Positions 49,564 through 60,893 of a stretch of DNA of 64,000 nucleotides are shown in pieces; the stretch's first letter is position 1, and each line of letters starts with the position of its first letter. A program made the translations under genes and the position numbers. The notes below the pieces were generated by a model. That model did not search any database, was not told the DNA's origin, and saw only the letters and a program-made list of their open reading frames with translations. The stretch comes from Holophagaceae bacterium (GTDB lineage: Bacteria > Acidobacteriota > Holophagae > Holophagales > Holophagaceae), in assembly GCA_016710635.1 (NCBI GenBank), contig JADJVL010000003.1, forward strand, positions 298,149 through 362,148, in the 5' to 3' direction.

Positions 49564-50159
49564 TTGGGCTTGTCCGGACTGCCGCCGGAGCCGCTGCCCC
49601 CGCCCGCATCGCCGGAGCCGCCCTGGGCGCCGGAACCGGTGCCCACCTTGCCGCTGGGCGGCCCCGAGGTCGGCAGGTTGAAGAGGCTGTCGGTGGCGAG
49701 GAAGGCCCAATCGCTGTAGATGGATTTGCCCTTGTAGACCTTGAAGCTGTCCTTCTCGATCTTGCTTTTCACGCCGACGATGGGCAGGCCCCGGGTGTCC
49801 CCGCTGGCGCCGGCCTGCACGGCGTAGACGAGATCCCATTCGCCCTTGGGGTTCATCGGATCCTTCAGGTCCACCTCCCGGAGGAGCCGGGGCTTCATCT
49901 TGTTGAGCTCGTCCAGGTTCGAGGGGTACCCGCCGGTCCTGGCCTGGAAGGTCCGGATGCCCTTCGCCATGTGCTCGCCCCGGAAGATCAGCTCGTCCTC
50001 CAGCTCCCGCTGGACCTCGACGTTGATCGCCGGAATGCCCTTCAGCAGCAGGATGCCCATCACGGCGCAGAAGCCCAGCAGCAGGGCCAGGATGTAGCCG
50101 CGCTCACCGCGCCGGGAGGGCGCGCGGGAAAGCGTCTTGCCGAGCGTGTGGGTTCGCAT
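49560..50159 (-). CDS. pseudopilin/prepilin-like protein
   Basis: A 199-aa protein with a short basic leader, then GERGYILALLLGFCAVMGILLLKGIPAINVEVQRELEDELIFRGEHMAKGIRTFQARTGGYPSNLDEL. The hydrophobic helix following R-G-Y-I-L resembles a type II secretion/type IV pilin N terminus, but the conserved glutamate at +5 is not where expected. The GYP-x-x-L-D-E-L stretch is typical of GspG-like pseudopilins. The C-terminal tail is glycine/serine-rich (GSGAQGGSGDAGGGSGSGGS). It is translationally coupled to dacB. No other secretion or pilus genes are near. Confidence 0.75.
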   Translation of the reverse strand: MRTHTLGKTLSRAPSRRGERGYILALLLGFCAVMGILLLKGIPAINVEVQRELEDELIFRGEHMAKGIRTFQARTGGYPSNLDELNKMKPRLLREVDLKDPMNPKGEWDLVYAVQAGASGDTRGLPIVGVKSKIEKDSFKVYKGKSIYSDWAFLATDSLFNLPTSGPPSGKVGTGSGAQGGSGDAGGGSGSGGSPDKPK

Positions 50160-50224
50160 GGACTTCCAGGATAGCCGGGGGCCTCCCAGGGATGCGCCCC
50201 GGGACCAGCGGGTTCCGGGGCGCA

Positions 50225-52048
50225 TCAGCCCCCGGTCCGCTCCAACAGGCCCAGGAAGGCCTCCGCGACCTTGGGATCGAACTGGGAGCCGGCGTTGGCG
50301 CGGATCTCCTTGGTCACTTCCATCAAGGCCATGGGCTGTTTGTAGCCCTTGCCGGTGGTCATCACCTCGTAGGCCTCGATGAGGCCCACGATGCGGCTGC
50401 CCATGGGGATCGCCTCGAAGGAGAGGCCGTCGGGATAGCCATGGCCGTCCCAGCGCTCGTGGTGGTGGCGGATGATCTGGTTCACGTCGTAGGGGAAGCG
50501 GAGGTCCTTCAGGAAGGAGCCCGCCAGCACCGGATGGGTCCGCACCTTCGTCAGCTCGTCGGCGGTCAGGGTGGGCTTCGCGAGGAGGGCGGGATCCAGC
50601 AACAGCATCCCCACATCGTGGAGGATGGCGGCGATGCTCACGGCCTCCACCTCGTAGGTGGGCAGGCCGAGTTCCACCGCCAGGCTCGTCGCGAGCTTCG
50701 CCGTGGCCAGGCTGTGGGCCTTGAGCTGGGGCACCCGGCCCTCGCCGCTCTGGAGGATGCGGTGGCTCACGCTGAGGAAGGCGCGGTGATAGCGCTCGTG
50801 GAGGCGGCTTTCGTTGAGGAAGCGGGAGAAGAGGCGGCAGGCCTCCTTCGCCCTCGCGAGGCTGGCCTCCTCGAAGGCGGCATCGCTGCCCTTCAGCAGC
50901 AGGATCTGGTCCCCCCGGCCGCCGTCGGTGGCGAGGCGCAGGGTCGCGCAGGTGAGGAAGAGGCCCGCAAAGGGCGCCGCCTCGGGATTGTCCGCCTTCG
51001 CCGAAAGGCGGATCTCCTCGTTCAGGACGCCGGCGAGGGCCGCGTGGGCGTGCACCAGGACGTTCTGCTGAAGCTCCGCCGAGAGGGGCCGGAGGCTCCA
51101 GGCAAGCAGGGGTCGCACCTCCTCGGCGTCTTCCATCCAGAAGGCGACGGCCTCCGCGCCGGAGACCGCTGCGAGCAGGGTGGCGAGCTCCCAGAAGGCA
51201 TGGCGCTGCTCGGGCATCATGGCGCCCATCCGCCGGGCGGTGGCCCGGACGTGGCGGATGGCCAGGGTGCTGGTGGCGTCCACCGGCGGACCGTTCTGGC
51301 CGCGCAGCGCCTCCCAGGGCATCACGCCCTGGTCCCCTTCCGAGGCCGGGCTCACCGTCGGGGCCGTGGCCACCAGGGCCGCTGGAGCCTGGGGGGAGGC
51401 GGGCGCGGCGGCGGGGGCGGGCAGCAGGGCCGCGATGTCCGGCATCCCCGGCATGCCCGTGCCCCCCAGGGGGATCACCGGCAGGGGCACGGTGCCCATC
51501 TTCACCCGCGGCTTCGGGACGATGGGCAGCACCAGTCTCGGGATCTGGGCCGTGGGGATCTCGTCGGCGCTGGGTTCCGGAACGTTGTAGATCCGCATGT
51601 CCTTGAGGGTCACCACCAGGTCGTTGCAGATGGCGGTGGTGGGCACATCGTCCCGTTCCAGGTCGAAGGGCAGGCTCTTGCCCTTCTCGCGCTGGATGAG
51701 GACGCCGACCCAGTCCCCCATGAGGTAGAGGGGCGAGACCATGAACCGCGGGTTCTCGGCGCCCTGGGCGAAGGAACGCAGTTCGGGAAAGTCCTCCGAG
51801 TCATTGGCCACAAAGGTGCGCCGCTGGCGGCCGATCATGATGGCCAGGGGATCCTTCCCGCCGATCTGCTCCGGGGGGCGCGTGCCCCGGGGCCAGCCGT
51901 AGTGGCTCACCAGGGCGAAGTCCTTCTCGTCCCGGGGCTTGAGGTACAGGGCGCCCTTGCTGCTGCCCACCTCCTCCACGCAGCGGTAGAGGATCTGGGC
52001 GCACCGCGACTCGATGGAGGCGAGCAGATTGGGTGGAAAGGGCGCCAT
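50225..52048 (-). CDS. GAF and HD-GYP domain protein
   Basis: A 607-aa signalling protein. A GAF-like sensor is at the N terminus (about residues 8-150, ALYLKPRDEKDFALVSHYGW). A proline/alanine-rich linker (about 180-250) follows, then a second helical/GAF-like region (about 260-390) and an HD-GYP phosphodiesterase domain (430-605). The catalytic parts are HDVGM and HHHERWDGHGYPDGL. HD-GYP domains hydrolyse c-di-GMP. The usual lysine after HDxG is methionine here, which may weaken activity. No c-di-GMP cyclase is nearby. Confidence 0.85.
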   Translation of the reverse strand: MAPFPPNLLASIESRCAQILYRCVEEVGSSKGALYLKPRDEKDFALVSHYGWPRGTRPPEQIGGKDPLAIMIGRQRRTFVANDSEDFPELRSFAQGAENPRFMVSPLYLMGDWVGVLIQREKGKSLPFDLERDDVPTTAICNDLVVTLKDMRIYNVPEPSADEIPTAQIPRLVLPIVPKPRVKMGTVPLPVIPLGGTGMPGMPDIAALLPAPAAAPASPQAPAALVATAPTVSPASEGDQGVMPWEALRGQNGPPVDATSTLAIRHVRATARRMGAMMPEQRHAFWELATLLAAVSGAEAVAFWMEDAEEVRPLLAWSLRPLSAELQQNVLVHAHAALAGVLNEEIRLSAKADNPEAAPFAGLFLTCATLRLATDGGRGDQILLLKGSDAAFEEASLARAKEACRLFSRFLNESRLHERYHRAFLSVSHRILQSGEGRVPQLKAHSLATAKLATSLAVELGLPTYEVEAVSIAAILHDVGMLLLDPALLAKPTLTADELTKVRTHPVLAGSFLKDLRFPYDVNQIIRHHHERWDGHGYPDGLSFEAIPMGSRIVGLIEAYEVMTTGKGYKQPMALMEVTKEIRANAGSQFDPKVAEAFLGLLERTGG

Positions 52049-52180
52049 GGAGGCTTCCGGTCGGTTGGGATGGGTAAGAGGCCCTGATTCTAGGACAGGC
52101 GCTCCCGGGGTGCCACCGATTCGGCCCCGCGGTTCATGGTTCCATCATGCGCCACGGCATCGCGCCGCCCTGCGTGCAGG

Positions 52181-53077
52181 TCAAGGCCAGGTCTGCGCAA
52201 CCTGGAGGCTCTCCACAACGAGGCTCCGGTCCACCCAGCGGGAAAGGTTCAGGAGCTGGGGGCCATAGCCGCATTCGAAAAAGGCGTCGCCGAGGCTCCG
52301 GAGGCCCCGCACCGTCTCGGGCCAGTGGATGGCCGAAGCCACGCTGACGATGGCCTCCTCCCAGACTTCGAAGCCGTCCCGGATCCCGCGGCCGTCCAGG
52401 GGGGAAACCAGCGGAAAGGCCGGATCCTGCGGCGTCCACGCTTCGAGGCGGTCCTTGATGGCGGGCAGCAGGGGCGCCATGTGGTCGCAATGGAGCGGAT
52501 GCTCCACGGGCAGCAGGCCGCACCGGAGGGCGCTCCCGGCCACCGCGGCGAGGAAGGCCTCCAGTTCGGACCGGGCCCCGGACACGGTGAACTGGGCCTG
52601 CCCGTTGTAGTTGGAAAAGCTGAGCCCGGGCTGGGCGGCCAGCGCCCCGCGCACTTCGGCCTCCGTCAGGCCGATGACGAAGGCCATGCCCATGGTGCCA
52701 GGCCCGAAGCGCGCGTCGGCGGCGTCCTCGGTGGCGGTGATCAGGTCCAGGGCGGCTTCGAGGGGCACCACGCCGGCGGCGACCGCCGCGGAAAAGAACC
52801 CCATGGAATGGCCGGAGGCTCCCGCCGGCAGGGGCATGCCCGCGGCCCGGTGCGCCCGGAAGAGCCCCACGGAGTGGGCCAGCACCGCGTAAGGTGCCAC
52901 CCGCTGGGCTTTCAGGGCGGCTTCGGGGCCCGCGGCCATGAGGGTCCCCAGGCCGATTCCCAGGTGCGCCTCCGCCGCCGCCAGGACGCCCTTCCACGCG
53001 GCCACCTCCGGCCACGCCCCGGACATGCCGGGCTGTTCGGTGCTCTGGCCGGGAAAGATCAGGATTGGAGACGCCAT
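52181..53077 (-). CDS. ACP S-malonyltransferase-like protein
   Basis: A 298-aa acyltransferase of the FabD type, which loads malonyl from CoA onto acyl carrier protein. The nucleophile elbow is GHSMGFF with Ser91. The N terminus ILIFPGQSTEQPGMSG matches the family's IFPGQG. The histidine is seen in PLHCDHMAPLL near residue 200. The FPGQG glycine is replaced by S (PGQST) and the ending is shorter than in canonical FabD. No other fatty-acid-synthesis or polyketide genes adjoin, so a role outside the main pathway is possible. Start at 53077. Confidence 0.75.
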   Translation of the reverse strand: MASPILIFPGQSTEQPGMSGAWPEVAAWKGVLAAAEAHLGIGLGTLMAAGPEAALKAQRVAPYAVLAHSVGLFRAHRAAGMPLPAGASGHSMGFFSAAVAAGVVPLEAALDLITATEDAADARFGPGTMGMAFVIGLTEAEVRGALAAQPGLSFSNYNGQAQFTVSGARSELEAFLAAVAGSALRCGLLPVEHPLHCDHMAPLLPAIKDRLEAWTPQDPAFPLVSPLDGRGIRDGFEVWEEAIVSVASAIHWPETVRGLRSLGDAFFECGYGPQLLNLSRWVDRSLVVESLQVAQTWP

Positions 53078-53209
53078 CTTGACCAGGGTGCCCCGCCGTC
53101 CCCGGCGGCGCAATCCGGGCCGGCGGGGCCTGGCCCCCCTGATGTAGAATCACCACGTACCCCCACCACTGAACCGGCCCGCCAGGGCCGTTTTTCTAGG
53201 ACGCCGCGG

Positions 53210-53812
53210 ATGACCTGGGCCGACCACCTGATCCAGCTGACCATGACGGTCTTCCTTATTTTCGGGGTCTACCAGTTCTACTTCTGGTGTCAGCGCCAGA
53301 CCTGGCGGCCGGTGATCCGCTTCAATTCCAAGATCGACGAGGCCCTGCCCTTCTGGCCCATCTGGGCCTGGGTCTACAGCTTTCTCTACTACCCGGCCAT
53401 CGTGTATCTGAACTGGGTGGTGAGCAGCCCCCGCCACTTCAACCACCTGGCGATGAGCTTCTTCATCCTGCTCTTCATGCAGATGGCCTTCTTCCTGCTA
53501 ATCCCGGTGGCGACGCCGGACCACTGGCGCGACTACGCCAAGGGCGAAGGGCCCTCCCGGTGGTTCCTGCGGCTGGTGCAGAAGTTCGACAAGCCTTCCA
53601 ACTGCTTCCCCAGCATGCACGTGAGCGTGGCCACCCTCACCGCCCTGCATGCCCAGCCCACCCTCGGCCCCTGGAGCTACGCCTTTCCGGCCCTCATCGC
53701 CATCTCCTGCGTCTTTTCCAAGCAGCACTACCTCATCGACCTGCCCTTCGGGGCGGGGCTGGGCTGGGTGGCCTACAAAGTCTTCCTGCTGATGGGCGGC
53801 GCCGCCGCCTGA
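53210..53812 (+). CDS. PAP2-superfamily membrane protein
   Basis: A 200-aa protein with about six membrane helices. The second PAP2 motif reads NCFPSMHVSVAT (PSxH), and the third SKQHYLIDLPFGAGLG (H-x3-D). The first motif (KxxxxxxRP) is replaced by a weaker sequence near FDKPSN. Such proteins dephosphorylate lipid or isoprenoid phosphates, or make inositol-type lipids. It is divergently arranged from fabD. The ATG at 53210 has an AGGA site. Confidence 0.82.
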   Translation: MTWADHLIQLTMTVFLIFGVYQFYFWCQRQTWRPVIRFNSKIDEALPFWPIWAWVYSFLYYPAIVYLNWVVSSPRHFNHLAMSFFILLFMQMAFFLLIPVATPDHWRDYAKGEGPSRWFLRLVQKFDKPSNCFPSMHVSVATLTALHAQPTLGPWSYAFPALIAISCVFSKQHYLIDLPFGAGLGWVAYKVFLLMGGAAA

Positions 53813-53815
53813 GCT

Positions 53816-54247
53816 TCAACCCTGGGCGAGGGCGCGCGCCCGCAGCTCCTCGGGGCTGAGTTCCTCCCGGCGCGCGGCGATCCACCACTGGTTGCCCGAG
53901 GCGTCGGCCACGCCGGCGTTCCGGTCCCCGTAGAACTGGTCCGCGGGCTCCATCAGTGAGGAGGCGCCGGCATGCAGGGCCCGGCGGTAGGCGTCGTCCA
54001 CGTCGCTGGCGTAGACGTAGAGCGTGCCCGGCCGGGGCGGATAGCCCTCCTTGGCCTCGGCCATCATCACGATGGAATCGCCAACGCGGACTTCCGCGTG
54101 CATGACCCGACCGTCGGGGGCGTCCATGCGTTCCAGGACCTCCCCGTCGAAGACGGACTGCAGGAAGGCGATGAGGGGCGGTACGCGCTCCACCACAAGG
54201 TAGGGGATCACGCGCTGGTATCCGTCGGGGATGGGTTTCACGGCCAT
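53816..54247 (-). CDS. PhnB-like VOC protein
   Basis: A 143-aa VOC-superfamily protein of the PhnB type: IPDGYQRVIPYLVVERVPPLIAFLQSVFDGEVLERM, then MHAEVRVGDSIVMMAEA and the C-terminal module TLYVYASDVDDAYRRALHAGASSLMEPADQFYGDRNAGVADASGNQWWIA. The YGDR.AGV.D..GN.W.IA signature is present. It is one of several VOC proteins in the window, the others at 38697 and 40826. Substrate unknown. Confidence 0.88.
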   Translation of the reverse strand: MAVKPIPDGYQRVIPYLVVERVPPLIAFLQSVFDGEVLERMDAPDGRVMHAEVRVGDSIVMMAEAKEGYPPRPGTLYVYASDVDDAYRRALHAGASSLMEPADQFYGDRNAGVADASGNQWWIAARREELSPEELRARALAQG

Positions 54248-54283
54248 GGGACCTCCCGGGAAGGCGCCCCGATGATGCACCCG

Positions 54284-54745
54284 TCAGAAGTGCACGTCCA
54301 CATAGTCCACCACCGGCGGATCGCAGGGGTTCTCCATGGGGTGCATGCGCCAGAACTTCCGGCCGCCGCGGACCTGGAAGGCGAAGTCGCCCTCGCGTTC
54401 GCAGGGCTTGCCGCCGTTGAGGTGGGTGACCTGGAGGACGATGCGGCCCCGGAAGGTGAAGGCGCCGGCGCGGACCTCGGTGACCGTGCCTTCGATGCGG
54501 ACGAAGTCGCCGGTCCCCTTCGCGACCTGCTCCCCCCGGAGGCGCAGCAGGCCCTGGTCGTCGGTGATCTCCACCCGGCCCTTCTCCCGGCCCCATTGCA
54601 CCCACTGGCAGGTGAAGCCGTGGACGCCCAGGAGCCTCGCCTTCGCGGCCTCGTCCTTCACCACGGTCCTGCCATCGCCAGCAAAGAGGTCGCCGCCAAA
54701 GAGGCAGGCCGCCGCCAAAGCCCACCCCAGTCCCCTCGGGCTCAT
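54284..54745 (-). CDS. exported protein of unknown function
   Basis: A 153-aa protein with signal peptide MSPRGLGWALAAACLFGGDLFAG, cleaved near FAG-DGR. The mature part is a small beta-rich domain (VKDEAAKARLLGVHGFTCQWVQWGREKGRVEITDDQGLLRLRGEQVAKGTGDFVRIEGTVTEVRAGAFTFRGRIVLQVTHLNGGKPC...), ending FWRMHPMENPCDPPVVDYVDVHF. The two cysteines may form a disulfide. The gene starts inside the last 4 bases of the methyltransferase gene. The family is not recognised. Confidence 0.7.
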   Translation of the reverse strand: MSPRGLGWALAAACLFGGDLFAGDGRTVVKDEAAKARLLGVHGFTCQWVQWGREKGRVEITDDQGLLRLRGEQVAKGTGDFVRIEGTVTEVRAGAFTFRGRIVLQVTHLNGGKPCEREGDFAFQVRGGRKFWRMHPMENPCDPPVVDYVDVHF

Positions 54746-55473
54746 GAAGCCTCCTCCGGGCGATCCGCCCGCAACTGCAGCAGGGACCAGCGCACGTGCG
54801 CGCCGGGACCGTCCACCCAGCCCAGGAGGTCCCCGATGGCGGCCTCCAGTTCCGCCGCGTCGGGCTGGTCGAGGCGGAACAGGGACCGCATGAAGTCCAG
54901 AGCCATGGGCCGGTCCGGGAAGTCCCAGGTGTATTCCGCGAGGCCGGCATAGCGCACCTTCAGGCCCGCGGCCTGGAGCGCCTCGCCCTCCCGGCCGGCC
55001 TCCAGGAAGTCCGCCTGGTGCCCTTCGCTGCTGCGCCGCCCGACGAACTCGTCCAGCCACCGCGCCGGGCCGGTGCCTTCCCCCACGTCGGCGATGACCA
55101 GCCGGCCTCCGGGGGCCAGCACCCTCGCGGCCTCGCCGTAGAAGGGCGCCCGTCCGCCGAGGAGGTGGTGGAGGGCGGCGATGCTCAGCACCACCTCGAT
55201 GGAGCCGTCCCGGAAGGGCAGGTTGAGCCAGTTCCCGAGGACCAGGTCCGGCACGAAGGACGCGTAGGCGGGCTTGGATTCGAAGGGGAGGTAGCGCGCG
55301 GCCGGCGCCATCTCCGCGAGGAGGGGGCGCAGGTAGGCGCCGCCGGAAGGGCAGTCCACCAGCGTTTCACCGGGCTGGAGGTCCGCCAGGGCCAGGGGCA
55401 GCCGGAACTCCATGGCCCGCGCGCCGGGAACCCGCTCCATGGCGCTCTGGTAGGGTTTCGCGTCCCGTCGCAT
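54742..55473 (-). CDS. class I SAM-dependent methyltransferase
   Basis: A 243-aa methyltransferase with a Rossmann fold: motif I ETLVDCPSGGAYLRPLL (variant of E/DxGxGxG), acidic residue after strand 2 (FESKPAY), motif with VLGNWLNLPFRDGSIEVVLSIAALHHL, and post-II GGRLVIADVGEG. It fits the UbiE/COQ5-like small-molecule methyltransferase layout. Translationally coupled by a 4-base overlap to the exported protein gene. The substrate is unknown. Confidence 0.88.
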   Translation of the reverse strand: MRRDAKPYQSAMERVPGARAMEFRLPLALADLQPGETLVDCPSGGAYLRPLLAEMAPAARYLPFESKPAYASFVPDLVLGNWLNLPFRDGSIEVVLSIAALHHLLGGRAPFYGEAARVLAPGGRLVIADVGEGTGPARWLDEFVGRRSSEGHQADFLEAGREGEALQAAGLKVRYAGLAEYTWDFPDRPMALDFMRSLFRLDQPDAAELEAAIGDLLGWVDGPGAHVRWSLLQLRADRPEEAS

Positions 55474-55499
55474 GGCTGCCTCCGTCGGAAGCGCGGCCC

Positions 55500-56330
55500 T
55501 CAGCCTCGGCCCGGTTCCTGGAGGAAAGCATAGAGCCCCTCCGCCCGGATCCGGCGATCCGCATCCAACATGGGCCCAGCTGAAGGGCTCATCCCCGTCG
55601 TCTTGTTGAGGTCCAGGATCACCGCCCGCCCGTCCCGCTCCACGTAGTCGAACTTGCCGTAGTCGAAATCCAGGCGCCTGCGCAGCGCGACAATGTCCGG
55701 GTGCGGTTGGATGGATTCACGGGCCACCACCGTGGCCAGCTTCACGATGGGATGTGTGGAGACATTCCGGACGCAGGCCTCCCGGTTCCCCAGGAACTCG
55801 TAGCAGCGCACGTGGTACAGGCCGTCCTCCTCTTCCGGCAGGAACCGCTCCACCACCAGGTCCGGGCAGGCGAAGGCTGCAGGCGGCACTGCCCGGAGGC
55901 CGGCGTAGATCCGGTAGGCCATCGACGACGGGAACACCGGTGTGAGGCCGCTCCCATCCAGCCTGGGCACACCCCTCCAGGCCTCGGGGAGCCCGGCGTA
56001 GTTCCGATCGGACTTCACGATGACGGGACCCTCCCAGCCGTCCTCCGGGCCCAGGAGTTGCTCGCTGAAGGCCGATTTCCGGATGTCCTTCACACGCCCG
56101 TTCACGCTGACCGGGTACTCCGCCGCGAACTCGAGATAGGCGTCCGGAACGACCGAAAGGTCCACGTGGACGAACACGAGATCGGCCTCGACCCGGGTTC
56201 CGGTTCCGAACAGGCAGCGGACCTCGTGCCCCTGCTCGCGCCAGACCTCCGCCAAGCCCATGACGCCGAACTGCCGGATGGACTTCAGGGTGTCTGTTTC
56301 GTGGAACAGGACGGCGATGCGACGCCTCAT
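55500..56330 (-). CDS. ATP-grasp-like protein 1
   Basis: A 276-aa protein. The N-terminal domain MRRRIAVLFHETDTL...GLAEVWREQGHEVRCLFGTG is glutathione-synthetase-like. The middle strand VIVKSDRNYAGLPEA has a candidate nucleotide-binding lysine, and the C-terminal GKFDYVERDGRAVILDLNKTTGM carries the D-x-N metal-binding pattern of ATP-grasp ligases. It lies 10 bases downstream of a clear paralogue (56341-57201). The reaction and substrate are unknown, and it is smaller than most ligases, so the assignment is tentative. Confidence 0.65.
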   Translation of the reverse strand: MRRRIAVLFHETDTLKSIRQFGVMGLAEVWREQGHEVRCLFGTGTRVEADLVFVHVDLSVVPDAYLEFAAEYPVSVNGRVKDIRKSAFSEQLLGPEDGWEGPVIVKSDRNYAGLPEAWRGVPRLDGSGLTPVFPSSMAYRIYAGLRAVPPAAFACPDLVVERFLPEEEDGLYHVRCYEFLGNREACVRNVSTHPIVKLATVVARESIQPHPDIVALRRRLDFDYGKFDYVERDGRAVILDLNKTTGMSPSAGPMLDADRRIRAEGLYAFLQEPGRG

Positions 56331-56340
56331 GGCTCCAAGT

Positions 56341-57201
56341 CTAGTGATCCGCCCCGGTGAGCCCCGTCACGCCCGGGGCCGCACCCCACTGGAAGAAAGC
56401 ATAGAGCCCCTCGGCCCGGTTCCGACGACCTTCCAGGATCAGGGGGCCGCCGCCGCGGCCGACGCCGAGGGTCTTGTTGAGGTCGAGGATGATGGCCTCC
56501 CCGTCGCGTTCCACGTAGTCGAACTTGCCGTAGTCGAAGCCGAGCCGTTCCCGCAGGGCGAGCACCTCCGGGTGGGGCCGCGCAGGCATGCGCGCCACCG
56601 CCGTCTCGCTCTTCACGATGGGTTCCCGGGAGGCCGTGCGCACGCAGCCCCCGCGGTCGCCGAGGAACTGGTAGCTCCGCACGTGGAAGAGCCCATCCTC
56701 CAGTTCCGGCAGGAAGCGCTCCACCACGAGGTCGGGACTCGCGAAGACCTCTGGGGGCACGTCCTGGAGGGAGCCATGAACCGTGTAGCCGCTGGGCGAG
56801 GGGAAGAGGGGCCGCAGCCCGCGACCGTCCAGCCTCGTGATCCCCTTGCGCGCCTCGGGGTAGCCGCCGTAGTTCCGGTCCGACTTGACGATGACCGGGC
56901 CCTCCCAGGCGTCCTGTCGCCCGAGCAGGTGGGCGCTGAAGGTGGACTTGCGGATGTCCTTCACCCGGCCGTTCACCGCCCGGGGGAAGCGCGCCGCGAA
57001 CGCGAGGTAGGCCTCGGGCACTTCCGAGACGTCCACGTGTACGAAGACCAGGTCCGCGTCCGGATCCCCGGAGGTCCCGAACAGGTTCACCACTTCGTGG
57101 CCATGCTCCCGCCAGACCTCCGCCATCCCCGTGACGCCGAAGGTGGCCAGGGCCGCGGGATTCTCGGCCTCGTGGAGGAGGATGGCGATGCGACGCTTCA
57201 C
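56341..57201 (-). CDS. ATP-grasp-like protein 2 (paralogue)
   Basis: A 286-aa protein parallel to the 55500 gene across its full length: RRIAILLHEAENP, VTGMAEVWREHGHEVVNLFGTS, DADLVFVHVDVSEVPEAYLAFAARFP, VNGRVKDIRKSTFSAHLLG, VIVKSDRNYGGYPEA, LVVERFLPELEDGLFHVRSYQFLG, DYGKFDYVERDGEAIILDLNKTLG. The last motif is the probable metal/ATP site. The conservation of the surface-looking RVKDIRKS stretch and FDYVERDG block in both copies suggests that both are functional. A recent tandem duplication followed by divergence is the likely history. Confidence 0.65.
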   Translation of the reverse strand: MKRRIAILLHEAENPAALATFGVTGMAEVWREHGHEVVNLFGTSGDPDADLVFVHVDVSEVPEAYLAFAARFPRAVNGRVKDIRKSTFSAHLLGRQDAWEGPVIVKSDRNYGGYPEARKGITRLDGRGLRPLFPSPSGYTVHGSLQDVPPEVFASPDLVVERFLPELEDGLFHVRSYQFLGDRGGCVRTASREPIVKSETAVARMPARPHPEVLALRERLGFDYGKFDYVERDGEAIILDLNKTLGVGRGGGPLILEGRRNRAEGLYAFFQWGAAPGVTGLTGADH

Positions 57202-57232
57202 GCGGGCTGGGGAACGGCGCGTGGCCGCCGGC

Positions 57233-57637
57233 TCACTCGTGGTACCCCGCCACCACGAGAATGCAGGGCCCGCCGGCGATGACCTCCATCCCCAGCTCCT
57301 GGGCCCGCCGCAGGGCCTCCGGGCTCTCGGCGCCGGGCTGCATCCAGATCCGTTGCACCCCCGCCGCCGCAGCCTCCTCCACCACGCGCTCCGTGACGGA
57401 AGGCGGCGTGATGACGGAGATGCCCACCACCTTCACGGGCAGCTCCGCGAAGTTCGCGAAGGCTTTCAGACCCTCGATCTCCGGCGCCTTCGGGTTGATG
57501 GGATAGACCTCCATCCCGTGCTGCTGGTAGCAGCGCAGCACCTTGTTGCCGTACTTGCTGCGGTCCGGGCTGGCGCCCACCACGGCCCATGGGCCGTGGG
57601 CCATGAAGGCCTCGATGCGTGCTTCCAGACTGGCCAT
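57233..57637 (-). CDS. CoA-binding domain protein (YccU-like)
   Basis: A 134-aa small Rossmann protein of the CoA-binding family: GPWAVVGASPDRSKYGNKVLRCYQQHGMEVYPINPKAPEIEGLKAFANFAELPVKVVGISVITPPSVTERVVEEAAAAGVQRIWMQPGAESPEALRRAQELGMEVIAGGPCILV. The G-A-S-x-x-x-x-K-x-G-x-K motif and the end GPCILV are hallmarks of YccU-type proteins. An AGGGGAGG site precedes the ATG. Function probably CoA-ester binding; exact role unknown. Confidence 0.9.
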   Translation of the reverse strand: MASLEARIEAFMAHGPWAVVGASPDRSKYGNKVLRCYQQHGMEVYPINPKAPEIEGLKAFANFAELPVKVVGISVITPPSVTERVVEEAAAAGVQRIWMQPGAESPEALRRAQELGMEVIAGGPCILVVAGYHE

Positions 57638-57683
57638 GGTGCCTCCCCTGATGGACTTCCCGTGGAAGCCCCGCTCCGGTGCT

Positions 57684-60885
<3,202 letters not shown>

Positions 60886-60893
<8 letters not shown>

